From WHTK01 sp965197795 (GTDB lineage: Bacteria; Chloroflexota; Dehalococcoidia; DSTF01; WHTK01), in NCBI GenBank assembly GCA_965197795.1, contig OZ240228.1, positions 1,302,001 through 1,366,000 of the forward strand: DNA of 64,000 nucleotides, given 5' to 3'. This document shows positions 1 through 8,047 of the stretch, one piece after another (position 1 is the first letter of the stretch; every line of letters starts with the position of its first letter). Position numbers and translations under genes: made by a program. The notes below the pieces were generated by a model. The model saw only the letters and a program-made list of their open reading frames with translations. It was not told where the DNA came from and ran no database searches.

Positions 1-168
1 GCCCGGGGTCCTCGCAGGCCAGCAGCTCCGGGGCGCACTTGTCGGTCAGCGCCTCGATGGCCTTCCACCGTTCCTAGACGCCCTCGATGAACTCCGCGTC
101 CGCCGCCACGTGCGCGTAGTGCAGCTCGTCCAGCGTATCCGCCACCTCGACGGAGCGGCTGCTCTACC
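1..168 (-). pseudogene. Unrecognised coding remnant with an in-frame stop, cut by the window edge
   Basis: On the minus strand this stretch reads as plausible protein (VEVADTLDELHYAHVAADAE followed by FIEGV), then meets an in-frame TAG near position 85 and continues as ERWKAIEALTDKCAPELLAC to the window edge. An upstream TAG near 168 closes the frame and there is no ATG; the first usable start would be a GTG. The charged, helical composition is protein-like, but I do not recognise the family. It lies just downstream of the ammonium transporter. It may be a pseudogene, or chance reading of GC-rich DNA. Confidence 0.3.
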
Positions 169-191
169 GCTAGCCGTCAAGATTTCCCTGC

Positions 192-1649
192 CTAGTCTTC
201 GGTCCTTTCCCCTTTCGGGAGGTCGTCGTAGTAGTCGGGGTCCGGCATGAGGACGAACTCCGGGTAAGACTCCATATGTAGCTCGCCGGCGTCCTGCCCC
301 AACTGTTCGACTTGTCTGCTCACCCGCGCTCCAAGCGTCATGTCTAGGACCTTCCACGCAGCCCACGAGATGCTGAAGACGGTCGTGCCGACGACAACAA
401 TGCCTAAGAACTGGATGTGGAGCTGCGCGCCCCCGGCGATGCTCGCCGCCAGCGTTCCCCAGATGCCCGCGAAAAGGTGTGCGGGCACCGCGCCGACGAC
501 GTCGTCGATCTTCAGGCGTTCCAGCGATCGCATGCCGGCCATGACGAGCGCGCCGCCAATGGCGCCGATGACAATGGCCCAATAGTGGTCGACGAAGTTG
601 GGCGCGGCAGTGATGGAGACGAGGCCCCCTATGGCGCTGTTCAGGACGGCGAGGAGGTCGGTGCGTCCGAGCATGGGCTTCGACACCAGAAGGGCGACCA
701 TGACGCCCGCCGCCGCCGCCAGGTTGGTGTTCACCAGCACAATGCTCATCCAGACGACGTCGACGACGCTGCCGAGGGCGAGCTGCGACCCGCCGTTGAA
801 GCCGAACCAGCCGAACCAGAGGATGAAGACGCCAAGGGTAACGGTGAGGATGTTGGAGGGCGGCGTCGGCCGTACGCTGCCGTCGCGTCTGAACTTGCCG
901 AGGCGCGGGCCAATGATGACGAGACCGGCGAGCGCTGCCCAGCCGCCGGTGCTGTGGACGATGGTGGAGCCGGCAAAGTCGATGAAGCCGAGATCGCTCA
1001 GCCAGCCGCCGCCCCAGGTCCAGGCACCAATGAGCGGGTAGGTGAATGACGTGAGAAAGAGGCTGAAGAGGAAGAAGGACCACATCTTCACGCGCTCGGC
1101 CAGCGCGCCGGAGATGATGGAGGCTGTTGTGGCGACGAAGACCATCTGGAAGAACCAGTCGGACATCGAGGCGTAGGCGGATTCCTCAAGGACGCCCGCG
1201 GCGGACGCGCCGGCTTCGGCTTCGAGCAGGGCAACCTCAGCGGCAGAAGAGCCGTAGGTGAGCCTGAAGGTGCCGATGAGCTCGCCGAAGTTCAGGCCAA
1301 GCAGGGTGAGGTCTCGGCCCACGTCCACGTACATGAGGTTGTAGCCGATGGCGAAGTAGGCGAGTCCGGCGATGGCGTAGAGGCCGATGTTCTTCATGCA
1401 GATCATGGCGGCGTTCTTGGTGCGTACGGAGCCAGCCTCAAGCATGGTGAACCCGGCGCACATCCACATGACGAGGGCGCCCCAGACCAGGAAGGAGAAG
1501 GTGTTGAAGACGAAGCCGGTCTCCTCCTCAACGCCCATGGCGTGCGCGACGCCGGGGCGGAGGAGCATCAGCAGAACGGTTGCGACGCCGGTCGCGGCGA
1601 GGATGACTAGGATGCGGTGACGGGTTACGAACCACTTTAGTGGCTTCAT
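192..1649 (-). CDS. amt: Ammonium transporter, Amt/MEP/Rh family
   Basis: A 485-residue polytopic membrane protein that conducts ammonium/ammonia across the cytoplasmic membrane. It begins with a hydrophobic leader (residues 12-38) ending in AHA, followed by about eleven membrane segments. The Amt signature is clear: DFAGSTIVHSTGGWAALAG, which holds the first pore histidine, and near residue 390 DDVVGAVPAHLFAGIWGT, which holds the second. The ATG is preceded by a near-perfect Shine-Dalgarno (GGAGGTGA, 6 nt away), so the start is secure. The cytoplasmic tail is acidic. No GlnK/PII gene is adjacent, although many amt genes have one. A tandem 13-bp repeat lies 36 bp upstream and may be regulatory. 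Confidence 0.95.
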   Translation of the reverse strand: MKPLKWFVTRHRILVILAATGVATVLLMLLRPGVAHAMGVEEETGFVFNTFSFLVWGALVMWMCAGFTMLEAGSVRTKNAAMICMKNIGLYAIAGLAYFAIGYNLMYVDVGRDLTLLGLNFGELIGTFRLTYGSSAAEVALLEAEAGASAAGVLEESAYASMSDWFFQMVFVATTASIISGALAERVKMWSFFLFSLFLTSFTYPLIGAWTWGGGWLSDLGFIDFAGSTIVHSTGGWAALAGLVIIGPRLGKFRRDGSVRPTPPSNILTVTLGVFILWFGWFGFNGGSQLALGSVVDVVWMSIVLVNTNLAAAAGVMVALLVSKPMLGRTDLLAVLNSAIGGLVSITAAPNFVDHYWAIVIGAIGGALVMAGMRSLERLKIDDVVGAVPAHLFAGIWGTLAASIAGGAQLHIQFLGIVVVGTTVFSISWAAWKVLDMTLGARVSRQVEQLGQDAGELHMESYPEFVLMPDPDYYDDLPKGERTED

Positions 1650-1684
1650 TGCGCTTCACCTCCGCGGCAACTCTCAGCCGTGCA

Positions 1685-1710
1685 GAAGCAACCTACCGAA
1701 GCAATCTACC
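1685..1710 (-). promoter_or_regulatory. Tandem 13-bp direct repeat upstream of amt
   Basis: Two adjacent 13-bp copies, GGTAGATTGCTTC and GGTAGGTTGCTTC on the minus strand, differ at one base and sit 36-61 bp upstream of the amt start codon. Position and tandem arrangement suggest an operator for nitrogen control. No protein that binds this motif is known to me. Confidence 0.35.
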
Positions 1711-2153
1711 ATTGTGGAAGTACCAGCGGCAGAAGTGTTTTCCTGCGCCTTGATAGGCAAATTGCCAGCGGCTGCTATCCCTGAGGCCGCCGGGCAATGG
1801 GTTACTGCCGACGTCGCCCAGGGTTCTTGGAGACGTTGCGGCGCCATTGCTGGCCTTGCAGTGGGCGTTGCGCTGCTCCTACGCTGCGGTGACCATCCGG
1901 CTGGCCGCGAGGTGTTGCGCCCCGTCCTCCTGGCCGTCCTGTACCAACGAGAGGACGAAGGCGACCCCGAAAGCTGGCCTAAGCCGCCCGAGCTCCCGGC
2001 GACGGTGGTGCGGTGGACGAGGGGCTTCGGAACTCTCGCCCTCCTCCCGGTCCCGGCTTCAGGGGCGACGCCCCCCCCGCAGGGGCAGGCTCATCCCGGA
2101 CGGGGCTCCCTGGTTGAGCAGGTGATCCGCAAGATGCTGGACGAGGCGAGCTG
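1711..2153 (+). other. Intergenic stretch with an unconvincing open frame
   Basis: An open frame from 1714 to 2154 would encode 146 residues ending GSLVEQVIRKMLDEAS. Its stop overlaps the ATG of the recombinase remnant at 2154 (TGATG). The body is rich in Pro, Gly and Arg, matches no family I recognise, and has no Shine-Dalgarno. It could be degraded recombinase sequence in the wrong frame. I do not support it as a gene. Confidence 0.3.
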
Positions 2154-2333
2154 ATGGAGATCAGGGCCTTCGTCCCCTCCTTCGTTAAGGAGATCGAGGT
2201 CAAGCCTGGCAAGGCCGCCACTGTCTACTCCACCCACGCTGGAGGACTCTCCCATAGGTGGAGCGCGGAAACCCCCGCAGAGGTCGCCCTGAACGGGCGA
2301 GTTCGCAGCACAGTCCAGTCTGGTGGGCTCTGA
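2154..2333 (+). pseudogene. C-terminal remnant of a large serine recombinase
   Basis: The translation starts MEIRAFVPSFVKEIEVKPGK, continues through ATVYST, and ends PAEVALNGRVRSTVQSGGL. This is the usual carboxy end of Chloroflexota resolvase/invertase-type recombinases (RSFVKEI.V.PG...Y..P.P.D...ALNG.V..TV..GG). The segment normally reading IPMPEDSP is scrambled. The catalytic resolvase domain, the recombinase domain and the coiled coil are all absent. It is one of two serine recombinase relics in the first 8 kb. Confidence 0.55.
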
Positions 2334-2364
2334 GGGGTTCGACCCTGGACCGAGGGATTAAAAG

Positions 2365-2610
2365 TCAGTGACGGCGCATTCCGCCATACGTGCCGCATGC
2401 GGTAAAAACTAGTAGCAGGATCAATGGTGGCAAATCGAAGAAAGCCATTGTGAGCCCGCCTGCACCAACAAGAAGGGGAAGCAGAATGAGGCCGAAAATT
2501 CCGAGCAACGTATCAATGCTCGACAAGACGCCCCACGTGATTTTGTTGCATAGGAGAGAGTCTACGGCTGTGCACTGGGAGGGCTTGCGCCATACGGTGC
2601 TGCGTCTCAC
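2365..2610 (-). CDS. Possible small membrane protein, unknown
   Basis: About 81 residues from a GTG at 2610. The last 50 residues form two hydrophobic segments (WGVLSSIDTLLGIFGLILLP and PPLILLLVFTACGTYG) with a short basic tail GGMRRH, a typical small membrane protein layout. The start is uncertain; the amino-terminal part is Arg/Ser-rich and may be untranslated. It lies divergently just upstream of the DUF983 gene. No family recognised; it could be a remnant. Confidence 0.3.
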   Translation of the reverse strand: MRRSTVWRKPSQCTAVDSLLCNKITWGVLSSIDTLLGIFGLILLPLLVGAGGLTMAFFDLPPLILLLVFTACGTYGGMRRH

Positions 2611-2639
2611 GGGCTCAGAGCCAGCGGACGGGATCGATA

Positions 2640-3017
2640 GTGCCCCCCGGCTCTGAGCGCGCTGGTGCGCCGCGGCTGAAGGCGATCTTCGCCGGCTACT
2701 GCCCACGCTGCTGCCGGGGAGCGGTCTTCAACCACGGCCTTCGCGGCTTACTGGGCCTGATGAACGAGTCCTGCGCCGTTTGCGGCCTCGTTTATCTGCG
2801 GGAGGCAGGCTACTTCCTCGGGGCGATGTACGTTAGCTATGGCCTCGGCGTTCTAACCGTGCTGCCGGTGGCGATGGCGCTCGTTGTGCTGCTCGATATG
2901 CCACTAGCGGTCGTCTTGACCATCGCGACCGTTCAGACGCTTGTCAGCGTGCCTTTACTCGTGCGCTACTCCCGTGCCATCTGGCTGCACTTCGATCAAG
3001 TGATCGATCCCCGCTAA
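2640..3017 (+). CDS. DUF983 family membrane protein
   Basis: 125 residues. A zinc-ribbon-like amino-terminal part carries two CxxC pairs (YCPRCC near residues 20-25 and SCAVCG near 44-49). Two transmembrane helices follow (about 57-80 and 85-110), then a short cytoplasmic tail ending FDQVIDPR. This order is that of DUF983, a family of small membrane proteins of unknown role that often lie near cytochrome oxidase genes. No such neighbours are present here; the surroundings are a decayed island. The start at 2640 is the first ATG and may be a few residues early. Confidence 0.8.
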   Translation: MPPGSERAGAPRLKAIFAGYCPRCCRGAVFNHGLRGLLGLMNESCAVCGLVYLREAGYFLGAMYVSYGLGVLTVLPVAMALVVLLDMPLAVVLTIATVQTLVSVPLLVRYSRAIWLHFDQVIDPR

Positions 3018-3179
3018 TCTCCGCCCGTGGGGGTGGCCACGGTGAGGATCACAGACGGCGGCAGCGCGGGCGTCATCGTCACGTCCACTGGCGATTGACG
3101 GGATATGGGACATGGACGAAAAGGGCTTAGGCCCGCCTGGAGCGTAGTTGTGCAGTGCGAAGCAAGGGCACTGTTCGAG

Positions 3180-3506
3180 CTAGGGAGCGGCCCTCTCTCC
3201 TTTGATCGCTGCGTTGATGGCTTCCACTATCCGACGCCCCCGCTTCTCGAAACCGAGACCAGCCATCACTTCGCCTAGCAGTTCGTCTTCAGTGTAAAGG
3301 CGCCCGTCCGACTTCACCCAGCCACGACATCTCGCAAGGCGCGATTCGAATAGATCGGGCGCGTAGCCTTGAGAAGCATCGGGAGGCCTAGCCGGGCAGC
3401 GCGGGATGCTAGAGAGCGCGTACCGGGGAGGACGCCGCTGAATGGACCGGAACGATGGCGTTGGGATCGCTCTCGCGATAAAATGGCAACCGCTATGACT
3501 CACCAC
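3180..3506 (-). pseudogene. Probable gene fragment, unknown function
   Basis: The last 60 residues (LFESRLARCRGWVKSDG, then LYTEDELLGEVMAGLGFEKR and GRRIVEAINAAIKGERAAP) have normal globular composition. They resemble the small winged-helix-like segment at the carboxy end of some DUF3320 or helicase-like proteins. The upstream 45 residues are Arg/Pro/Ser-rich and look like noise. I read this as a carboxy-terminal fragment whose body has been lost. The family link is tentative. Confidence 0.3.
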
Positions 3507-3929
3507 CGGATTCGGAGAAAGCGAATACCGGTAGACGCGCCGCCCTCAGTCCCTTGTCAAAATGATTGGCGCGATGGCTGTGACAAGACAGCCACGTGGC
3601 GAGTGGGCTGCGGACCGGACGTACGGTTCCATTGTGATTCTCACGAAGGTCCACCCTGCGGTGGCGTGTTCATTGGCGACTTCGTGATCACACCGGATAC
3701 GACCCGCGAAGAGTTAGTGGGCGTGTCCCGTTGTGGCGCTCACCGCATCTATTCTGCATCGGGGCGAGATGTCCATGACCTACGGTGCTGCGCTTGCGGG
3801 AAGTGGATCGGCGACACTCGGGATCCAGCGCCCGTCGCCGGCGCCAAGCTTTGTAAAGCTTGGCCAAAGATCAGCCTGCCCACCGTAACACCTCGTATTC
3901 CTCAACTTGGTTCTACCTCGTGGCCGTGA
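3483..3929 (+). CDS. Hypothetical cysteine-rich protein
   Basis: Starting from the ATG at 3483, about 148 residues with many cysteines: PCQNDWRDGCDKTATWRVGC, later FHCDSHEGPPCGGVF, and LRCCACGKWIG. The paired cysteines and a histidine suggest zinc binding. The family is not recognised. The last 30 residues overlap the start region of the next gene and have odd composition. It may be a real small protein or a degraded one; there is no clear ribosome binding site. Confidence 0.4.
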   Translation: MATAMTHHRIRRKRIPVDAPPSVPCQNDWRDGCDKTATWRVGCGPDVRFHCDSHEGPPCGGVFIGDFVITPDTTREELVGVSRCGAHRIYSASGRDVHDLRCCACGKWIGDTRDPAPVAGAKLCKAWPKISLPTVTPRIPQLGSTSWP

Positions 3930-4531
3930 GGCGCGAGCTGAATCGCGTCCTGTTGGTCTTGCTTGCCATCTGTACCTTGGGCGCGCTAGCTTGCTCCGGC
4001 GGCGATGACGACGCGGCCGCTGGCACTCAGGCGACGCCGGCCACCCCAGCGCCAACCAGCACTCCTGAGATAGCACCGACTCAGGCACCCTCCGGCGGAC
4101 CAACCGATACCTCGCGTGACCTGACCGGCTTCCCGTTCTCGACCGCCGACTTGCGTCAGGCAATCGAAACGGCGGGATACTCCTTCGCTCCACTGACGAA
4201 CATCGCGCCCATCTGTCCCCAGACGTCGGTGCCTGAGCGGGCCTTCTGGTCTGTCAACCTCACCGACGGCGACTCTGGGCCGATCCTGGTGCTCTGGGTC
4301 TATCCCAACTCTGAGACGCTCAAAGCCGATTGGCAGGCAGAACCGGGACAGGCGCCGCAGTCGCTTCTGCCCAAATGCGGCCTGCCGAGCGGGTTTGCTT
4401 ATTGGAACGAGAACTTGGTAATGGTATTCGCGGCTTGGTTCAGCCTTGGCATCGAATCGGCGACCGGCCCCGATGAGCAGAGCCCCGGCCAACATCCAGC
4501 AGTGCAGGCCTTCCTCGAACTCAGCCCTTGA
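3920..4531 (+). CDS. Putative secreted lipoprotein
   Basis: About 203 residues from a GTG at 3920 (a second GTG at 3926 is as good). A basic start (VRRELNR) and a hydrophobic stretch end in a lipobox, LGALACSGG, so the cysteine near residue 24 would be lipidated. A Thr/Pro/Ala-rich linker follows (ATPATPAPTSTPEIAPTQAP), as usual in surface lipoproteins. Then comes a globular domain of about 130 residues with three cysteines (ICPQ, KCGL) and no known motif. It is probably anchored outside the cytoplasmic membrane; function unknown. Confidence 0.7.
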   Translation: MAVRRELNRVLLVLLAICTLGALACSGGDDDAAAGTQATPATPAPTSTPEIAPTQAPSGGPTDTSRDLTGFPFSTADLRQAIETAGYSFAPLTNIAPICPQTSVPERAFWSVNLTDGDSGPILVLWVYPNSETLKADWQAEPGQAPQSLLPKCGLPSGFAYWNENLVMVFAAWFSLGIESATGPDEQSPGQHPAVQAFLELSP

Positions 4532-4649
4532 GCATTGCTAGCTAGATAAGATGGAGCCTGGAGGAACGTAGCCAATGAATCTGTTCACACGCTATCGACG
4601 CTGGGTCGTGCGGTAGACCACAAGGAACGATTAGGGTTCGACGCCCCCC

Positions 4650-4853
4650 CTACAGCTGTATCGCCGGACTGAAGGCAGCGTGCGCCTTTGCCGCCTGCCC
4701 TGAGTCGTATGTCGCGGAGTAACGACGGACCATCATCGGACTTGAATGACCAAGCAAATACTGGACATCGAGCTCACGGGCATTGATCCGAATCGCCCAG
4801 GTAGCGGCACGACGCCGCTCCACCTTGCGGAGGTCCTCTGGACCCGTCGCCAT
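4650..4853 (-). pseudogene. Carboxy-terminal remnant of a tyrosine integrase
   Basis: The segment RAATWAIRINARELDVQYLL plus GHSSPMMVRRYSATYDSGQA matches the end of phage-type integrases: LGHSS with the conserved His, then the Tyr nucleophile in RRYSATY. The box that should read HxLRRT is degraded to EDLRKVERRR, and everything upstream, including the first catalytic Arg, is missing. The fragment ends 4 bp from the antitoxin stop, so the toxin-antitoxin pair now lies where the integrase body would be expected. Confidence 0.65.
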
Positions 4854-4857
4854 CCGA

Positions 4858-5175
4858 CTATCGAACGGCCTTCACTTCGAGCTGAACGCCCTCGTGCTGC
4901 TGCATCCGGCTGATGACCTCGAAGACATTGCGGGCGTAGGGATTGCCAGCCGGTCCGAACATGCGCATAAGACTCTTGGGCGGCTTGTTCGTGAGGAAGC
5001 CAAGCTCGTCGAACCCGATGGTAGCGTTGATATAGTCACGCAGTACGATCTTGCCAGTATCGACGTCACCGGCAAGCAGGCACTCGACCCCTTCTTTCAG
5101 CAACCCCTCCCGAAAGGCCGGGTCGCGCTGAGCGCGGGCCTGTACCGTCTCCTTGAAGTCACGGGTAAGCGCCAT
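4858..5175 (-). CDS. Antitoxin of a HigBA-type pair (addiction module antidote)
   Basis: About 105 residues, MALTRDFKET to GVQLEVKAVR. It has the helix-turn-helix arrangement of TIGR02684-type antidotes (FDELGFLTNKPPKSLMRMFG). It should bind and neutralise the toxin encoded just upstream and repress their shared promoter. An ATG at 5181 overlaps the toxin stop as ATGA, but the AGGAGG at 5188-5183 is only one base from it and seven bases from the ATG at 5175, so I prefer 5175. The order is toxin first, antitoxin second, as in higBA. The pair looks intact. Confidence 0.85.
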   Translation of the reverse strand: MALTRDFKETVQARAQRDPAFREGLLKEGVECLLAGDVDTGKIVLRDYINATIGFDELGFLTNKPPKSLMRMFGPAGNPYARNVFEVISRMQQHEGVQLEVKAVR

Positions 5176-5177
5176 GT

Positions 5178-5507
5178 TCATGCCTCCTGTTGCTTGCGAC
5201 GTCTGTACTCTTGCCAAAGGTCACGGGCATCCTCGATGTCCTTCTGCTGGCGCCGCTTGGTTCCTCCGCCAAGCAGGACTATCAAGGTGTCTCCGTCCCT
5301 GCCGAAATAGACTCTGTAGCCTGGGCCAGCATCTATGCGGTACTCCAGCACGCCGCTCCCGACGCCTCTGACGCTGGACAGGTTTCCCGCCTCCATGCGG
5401 GCGAGGGCCGTCCTGACCCTGGCCGCTGCGCTGGCGTCGAGACCGTCGAACCAGTGACCGAAGGGACTGCGGCCTCGATCATCGACATATTCGCTGATTA
5501 CGATCAT
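5178..5507 (-). CDS. RelE/HigB-type toxin (addiction module killer protein)
   Basis: 109 residues of the PF05973/TIGR02683 family: SPFGHWFDGLDASAAARVRT, LARMEAGNLSSVRGVGSGVL, EYRIDAGPGYRVYFGRDG, and LLGGGTKRRQQKDIEDA. These proteins fold like RelE and usually inhibit translation by cutting mRNA. Conserved Arg (YRVYF) and the GGTKRRQ box are present, so it is probably active. It overlaps the antitoxin gene, which implies translational coupling. A possible -10 (TATAGT at 5536-5531) lies 24 bp upstream; no clear Shine-Dalgarno is seen. The pair sits in a decayed mobile region. Confidence 0.88.
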   Translation of the reverse strand: MIVISEYVDDRGRSPFGHWFDGLDASAAARVRTALARMEAGNLSSVRGVGSGVLEYRIDAGPGYRVYFGRDGDTLIVLLGGGTKRRQQKDIEDARDLWQEYRRRKQQEA

Positions 5508-6037
5508 GCCGCTATGGTCACGCCAGCGTTACTATAGTACAAGGTTTGGCCGAGACCGCAACGCAGCCGCGGATCGCTTTACCCCCCGGCACGCCCCGGG
5601 CGTACATCCATCCTCCGGCTCAGTTAGCTTGTGTTCAGCACTCATCTAACTGCCCTCCTTCGCCCTGTGGCCGGCCTTTCCGACCCCGGACTACTACGAG
5701 GGCTCTGCCCCACGTCCGGCAATGGCCGCAGGCTGACTACTCCGGTTTCCGGCTCCAAGTTGACATGCAAGCTCCGGGTTGCCATCGCGTCGCCGCGTTT
5801 GCCATCGCGATTGTGCCCGGCGTACCCAGTGGTGGGGCGGCTCATTACCTGTACAACCACATGGCCAAGAACCCTTAATGGGTGGCGTGGTCGTTGCCGC
5901 GCTCGTCATCGGGGAGCAACCGGTTGTAGCAGAGTGCGGCGCTCCTGTTTGTGGGAAGCGCCCCGTCTCTTCGGCTGACAAGTCGCTTTCTCTCTGGGTG
6001 TTGTTCCAGCTAGGCGCGCCCCATGTCAAGACAAGCC
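5508..6037. other. No supported gene
   Basis: Several short open frames cross this 530-bp stretch, but all have odd composition (runs of Arg, Pro, Cys) and none matches a known family. It contains the toxin promoter region at its left end and the 3' flank of the DinB pseudogene at its right end. It is probably decayed DNA. Confidence 0.5.
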
Positions 6038-6508
6038 CTAGGTAGTGGCGACAACACGCCGTATCTGGTCGGCATGCTCGTGACAGTGGGAGGCGTATAT
6101 CTCCAGCCAGTCTCGAGGCTGTAGATGCCGCTCTCACTGTGGTAGCCCGCCCGCTGCCAGTCGGAGTCACTCAGGTGCTCGATTATCTGCGCTGTAGTGT
6201 CGCGCGAGCCGCCTTTAGCGCCGCCAACGCTGGGGCGATAGAACGCTGGTCGTAGAAGAGGTGGCGAGCAAAGTCCGCCTCGTCGTATCCATGTATCTGC
6301 GGGTTGTCCTCGCAGAGCAGCAGACGGAAGCGAATAGCCGCGGTCATCTCGCTGTCCGCCAGGTGGTGCGTAACCTGGCGTGCCGTCCAGCCCTCGTCGG
6401 GGTCCGGCCGGTCGAGCTGGCGGTCCGTGAGACCATCCAGCGCGGCCGCAACCACTTCGTAGCCTTCGCCGTAGCTTTCGTCAGCCTTGCGCGTGTTGCC
6501 TGGTCCAT
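6038..6508 (-). pseudogene. DinB/DUF664-family gene broken by three frameshifts
   Basis: Four pieces in shifting frames add up to one DinB-like protein: MDQATRARLT from 6508; DESYGEGYEVVAAALDGLTD through CEDNPQIHGYDEADFARHLF; TAQIIEHLSDSDWQRAGYHS; and WLEIYASHCHEHADQIRRVV, ending at the TAG at 6040-6038. Frame changes fall near 6482, 6190 and 6095. The metal-binding histidines of the family (HHLADSE and HCHEHAD) are recognisable. Three breaks in 470 bp argue for true decay, although assembly errors cannot be excluded. Family members are four-helix metalloenzymes, often thiol-dependent transferases. Confidence 0.75.
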
Positions 6509-6953
6509 CTCGCTCTCCCTAACTCGTGCGTCCTTATGAACCGAATAAGCAGCATAAGCATAAAGGAGGAGGATCAGCACCATCCCTACCGTGGGAATTC
6601 TCCCTGGTTCTCGTGCTCTTGTTACGAGTCGGTCGACGTGTGGCCTTCGCGTTGGGTGGAATGCCAGACCTGGTGCTCTCGCGAGATCAGCTCTTCAGTC
6701 CGAAAGGTCAATGCCTCAATGAGATCGGGGCCGTGAGGTCCCGGTACGCCCCGTACGCGTGTCATAAAGGGCACGCTCCTTCTTCAGACTCTCAGCGTTA
6801 CCGCCTATCTGCTCATGGCAGCGCATTTAACCATCGAAGTGGCATTACCCATTTGGTACCGCGCAGATGCTCACGGCTTAGGAGCCGCGGCTCCAGTCAA
6901 TCCACAGCGACCTCCTCGCCGGTGGAGCCCAGCGTATAAAGCCGCGAGCTATC
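6509..6953. other. No supported gene
   Basis: There are short open frames only, none with a recognisable family or a ribosome binding site. The AT-richer stretch just after 6509 contains AAAGGAGGAGG but no convincing downstream frame. This is part of the decayed island. Confidence 0.45.
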
Positions 6954-6981
6954 GGTCTATCCCCGCGTGTGCGGAGGAACC
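6954..6981 (+). repeat. Single CRISPR-like repeat (type I-E style)
   Basis: A 28-bp sequence beginning GGTCTATCCCCGCGTGTGCG and ending GAGGAACC resembles type I-E CRISPR repeats: the central CCCCGCGNNNGCGGGG hairpin, here with one mismatch in the 3' arm, and the GAACC end. No second copy occurs about 61 bp away on either side, and there are no cas genes in the window. It is best read as a solitary relic or a chance match. Confidence 0.35.
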
Positions 6982-7010
6982 GGTCGCCGGCGTCGTGGGT
7001 TAGGACCGCT

Positions 7011-7361
7011 TTAATATAGCCGGTGGCGATTGGCCTCGTCCTCGGAGGCATCTATCTCCTCGGCATCCGCTTCCTGGATCTGGTCCGCCAGCACCTGACC
7101 GTAGCTAGGGTAACTAGAGCGCTCGATCTGAACCGAAGGGTCCCAAAGCCGGGAACGGATCAAGGATCTGCCACAATGCAAGAATGTCTCTTCGACTGTG
7201 ACTTGCAAGCCCGAAATCGGAGGCTTGCTTCCCACAGACAGGGGCCCCAGCCATTCTGCATCTGTCACGATTTCTGCCGTGCCGCTCACTCGCAACGTCT
7301 CGTTCATACCTGGCACCAAGAACAATAGACCTACGTGCCGATGCTCAACCATGTTCTGCAT
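7011..7361 (-). pseudogene. Carboxy-terminal half of a PPOX-family flavoprotein gene
   Basis: The translation QNMVEHRHVGLLFLVPGMNE, ETLRVSGTAEIVTDAEWLGP, LQVTVEETFLHCGRSLIRSR to the end EANRHRLY matches the carboxy half of FMN-binding pyridoxamine 5'-phosphate oxidase-like proteins (the group with VEE.FLHC.KAL.R..LW). The amino-terminal half is missing. Recognisable similarity stops near 7361, about 20 bp from where the divergent recombinase remnant begins, so that junction probably marks an insertion or deletion. Confidence 0.7.
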
Positions 7362-7381
7362 CCCAGAGGTATCGCGTCTAC

Positions 7382-8047
7382 ATGCTCGTCGGCCTAGTTC
7401 GTTGCCACATTTGCGCCGAGAAACTGTGGGCTCACCATATCCGAGGTTCGGACTACTACCGGGAGGAGTCAGCCCTCCGTGGCATACCCTGTCCAAATCC
7501 TAAGCGCTACGTGCATGCCGATGTGATCGACGATCAGGTCTCTTCTATTATGGGAAACCTCCAACTGCCGGATTCATGGCGGGACCTCGTGGCCAAATTT
7601 CTGGAGTCCGACGCAGAACGGGAAGCCGCAGCAAAAGAACGGGCAAGATTAGAGGAGAAGATCCGCCGCCTGTCTCGTCAGTACCGTGAGGTCGAAATCG
7701 GGGAGACCGAGTACCGCCGAGAAAGAGAGATCACTCAGGCCCGCCTAGATGCGATCCGCGAAGTCGCTGAAGGCGAGACTGTCCGAACTGGTGACCACAT
7801 AGAGGGTCTTGTCGAGGCGTGGAAGCTAGCGACGAAAGAGGAAAGGAGGGACCTGCTTCGGATGTCGCTTGATGGCGTTTACGTGGACATGTCGACCGGA
7901 TCCGTGGTTGCCTTAAAGCCAAAAGCGGCATTCCTGCCGCTCTTTCAGCTCGATCGTCCCGTTAGATCGGGAGCGAGCGTGTTAGTTTCTGGCGACCCGG
8001 AGGGGATTCGAACCCCCGATCTCCACCGTGACAGGGTGGCATGTTAG
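7382..8047 (+). pseudogene. 5'-truncated large serine recombinase reading into tRNA-Asp
   Basis: 221 codons are open but the resolvase catalytic domain (with its Ser) is absent. What remains is the recombinase zinc-ribbon region (MLVGLVRCHICAEKL, then CPNPKRYVHADVIDDQVSSI), a long coiled coil (about residues 75-120, rich in Glu/Arg/Ala), and the usual end region DLLRMSLDGVYVDMSTGSVV plus KPKAAFLPLFQL. The last 19 codons (GDPEGIRTPDLHRDRVAC) are the antisense reading of tRNA-Asp, and the stop lies inside the tRNA. The upstream codons fade at the PPOX junction near 7361-7380. Confidence 0.85.

Noticed and set aside
2331..2348. GGGGTTCGACCCTGG after the recombinase relic as a tRNA 3'-end (att) fragment
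   Set aside because: It resembles a T loop, but no proper T stem or acceptor arm can be built around it.
6954..6981. A real CRISPR array
   Set aside because: Only one repeat-like copy; no regular spacing and no cas genes in the window, so it is listed only as a CRISPR-like repeat.
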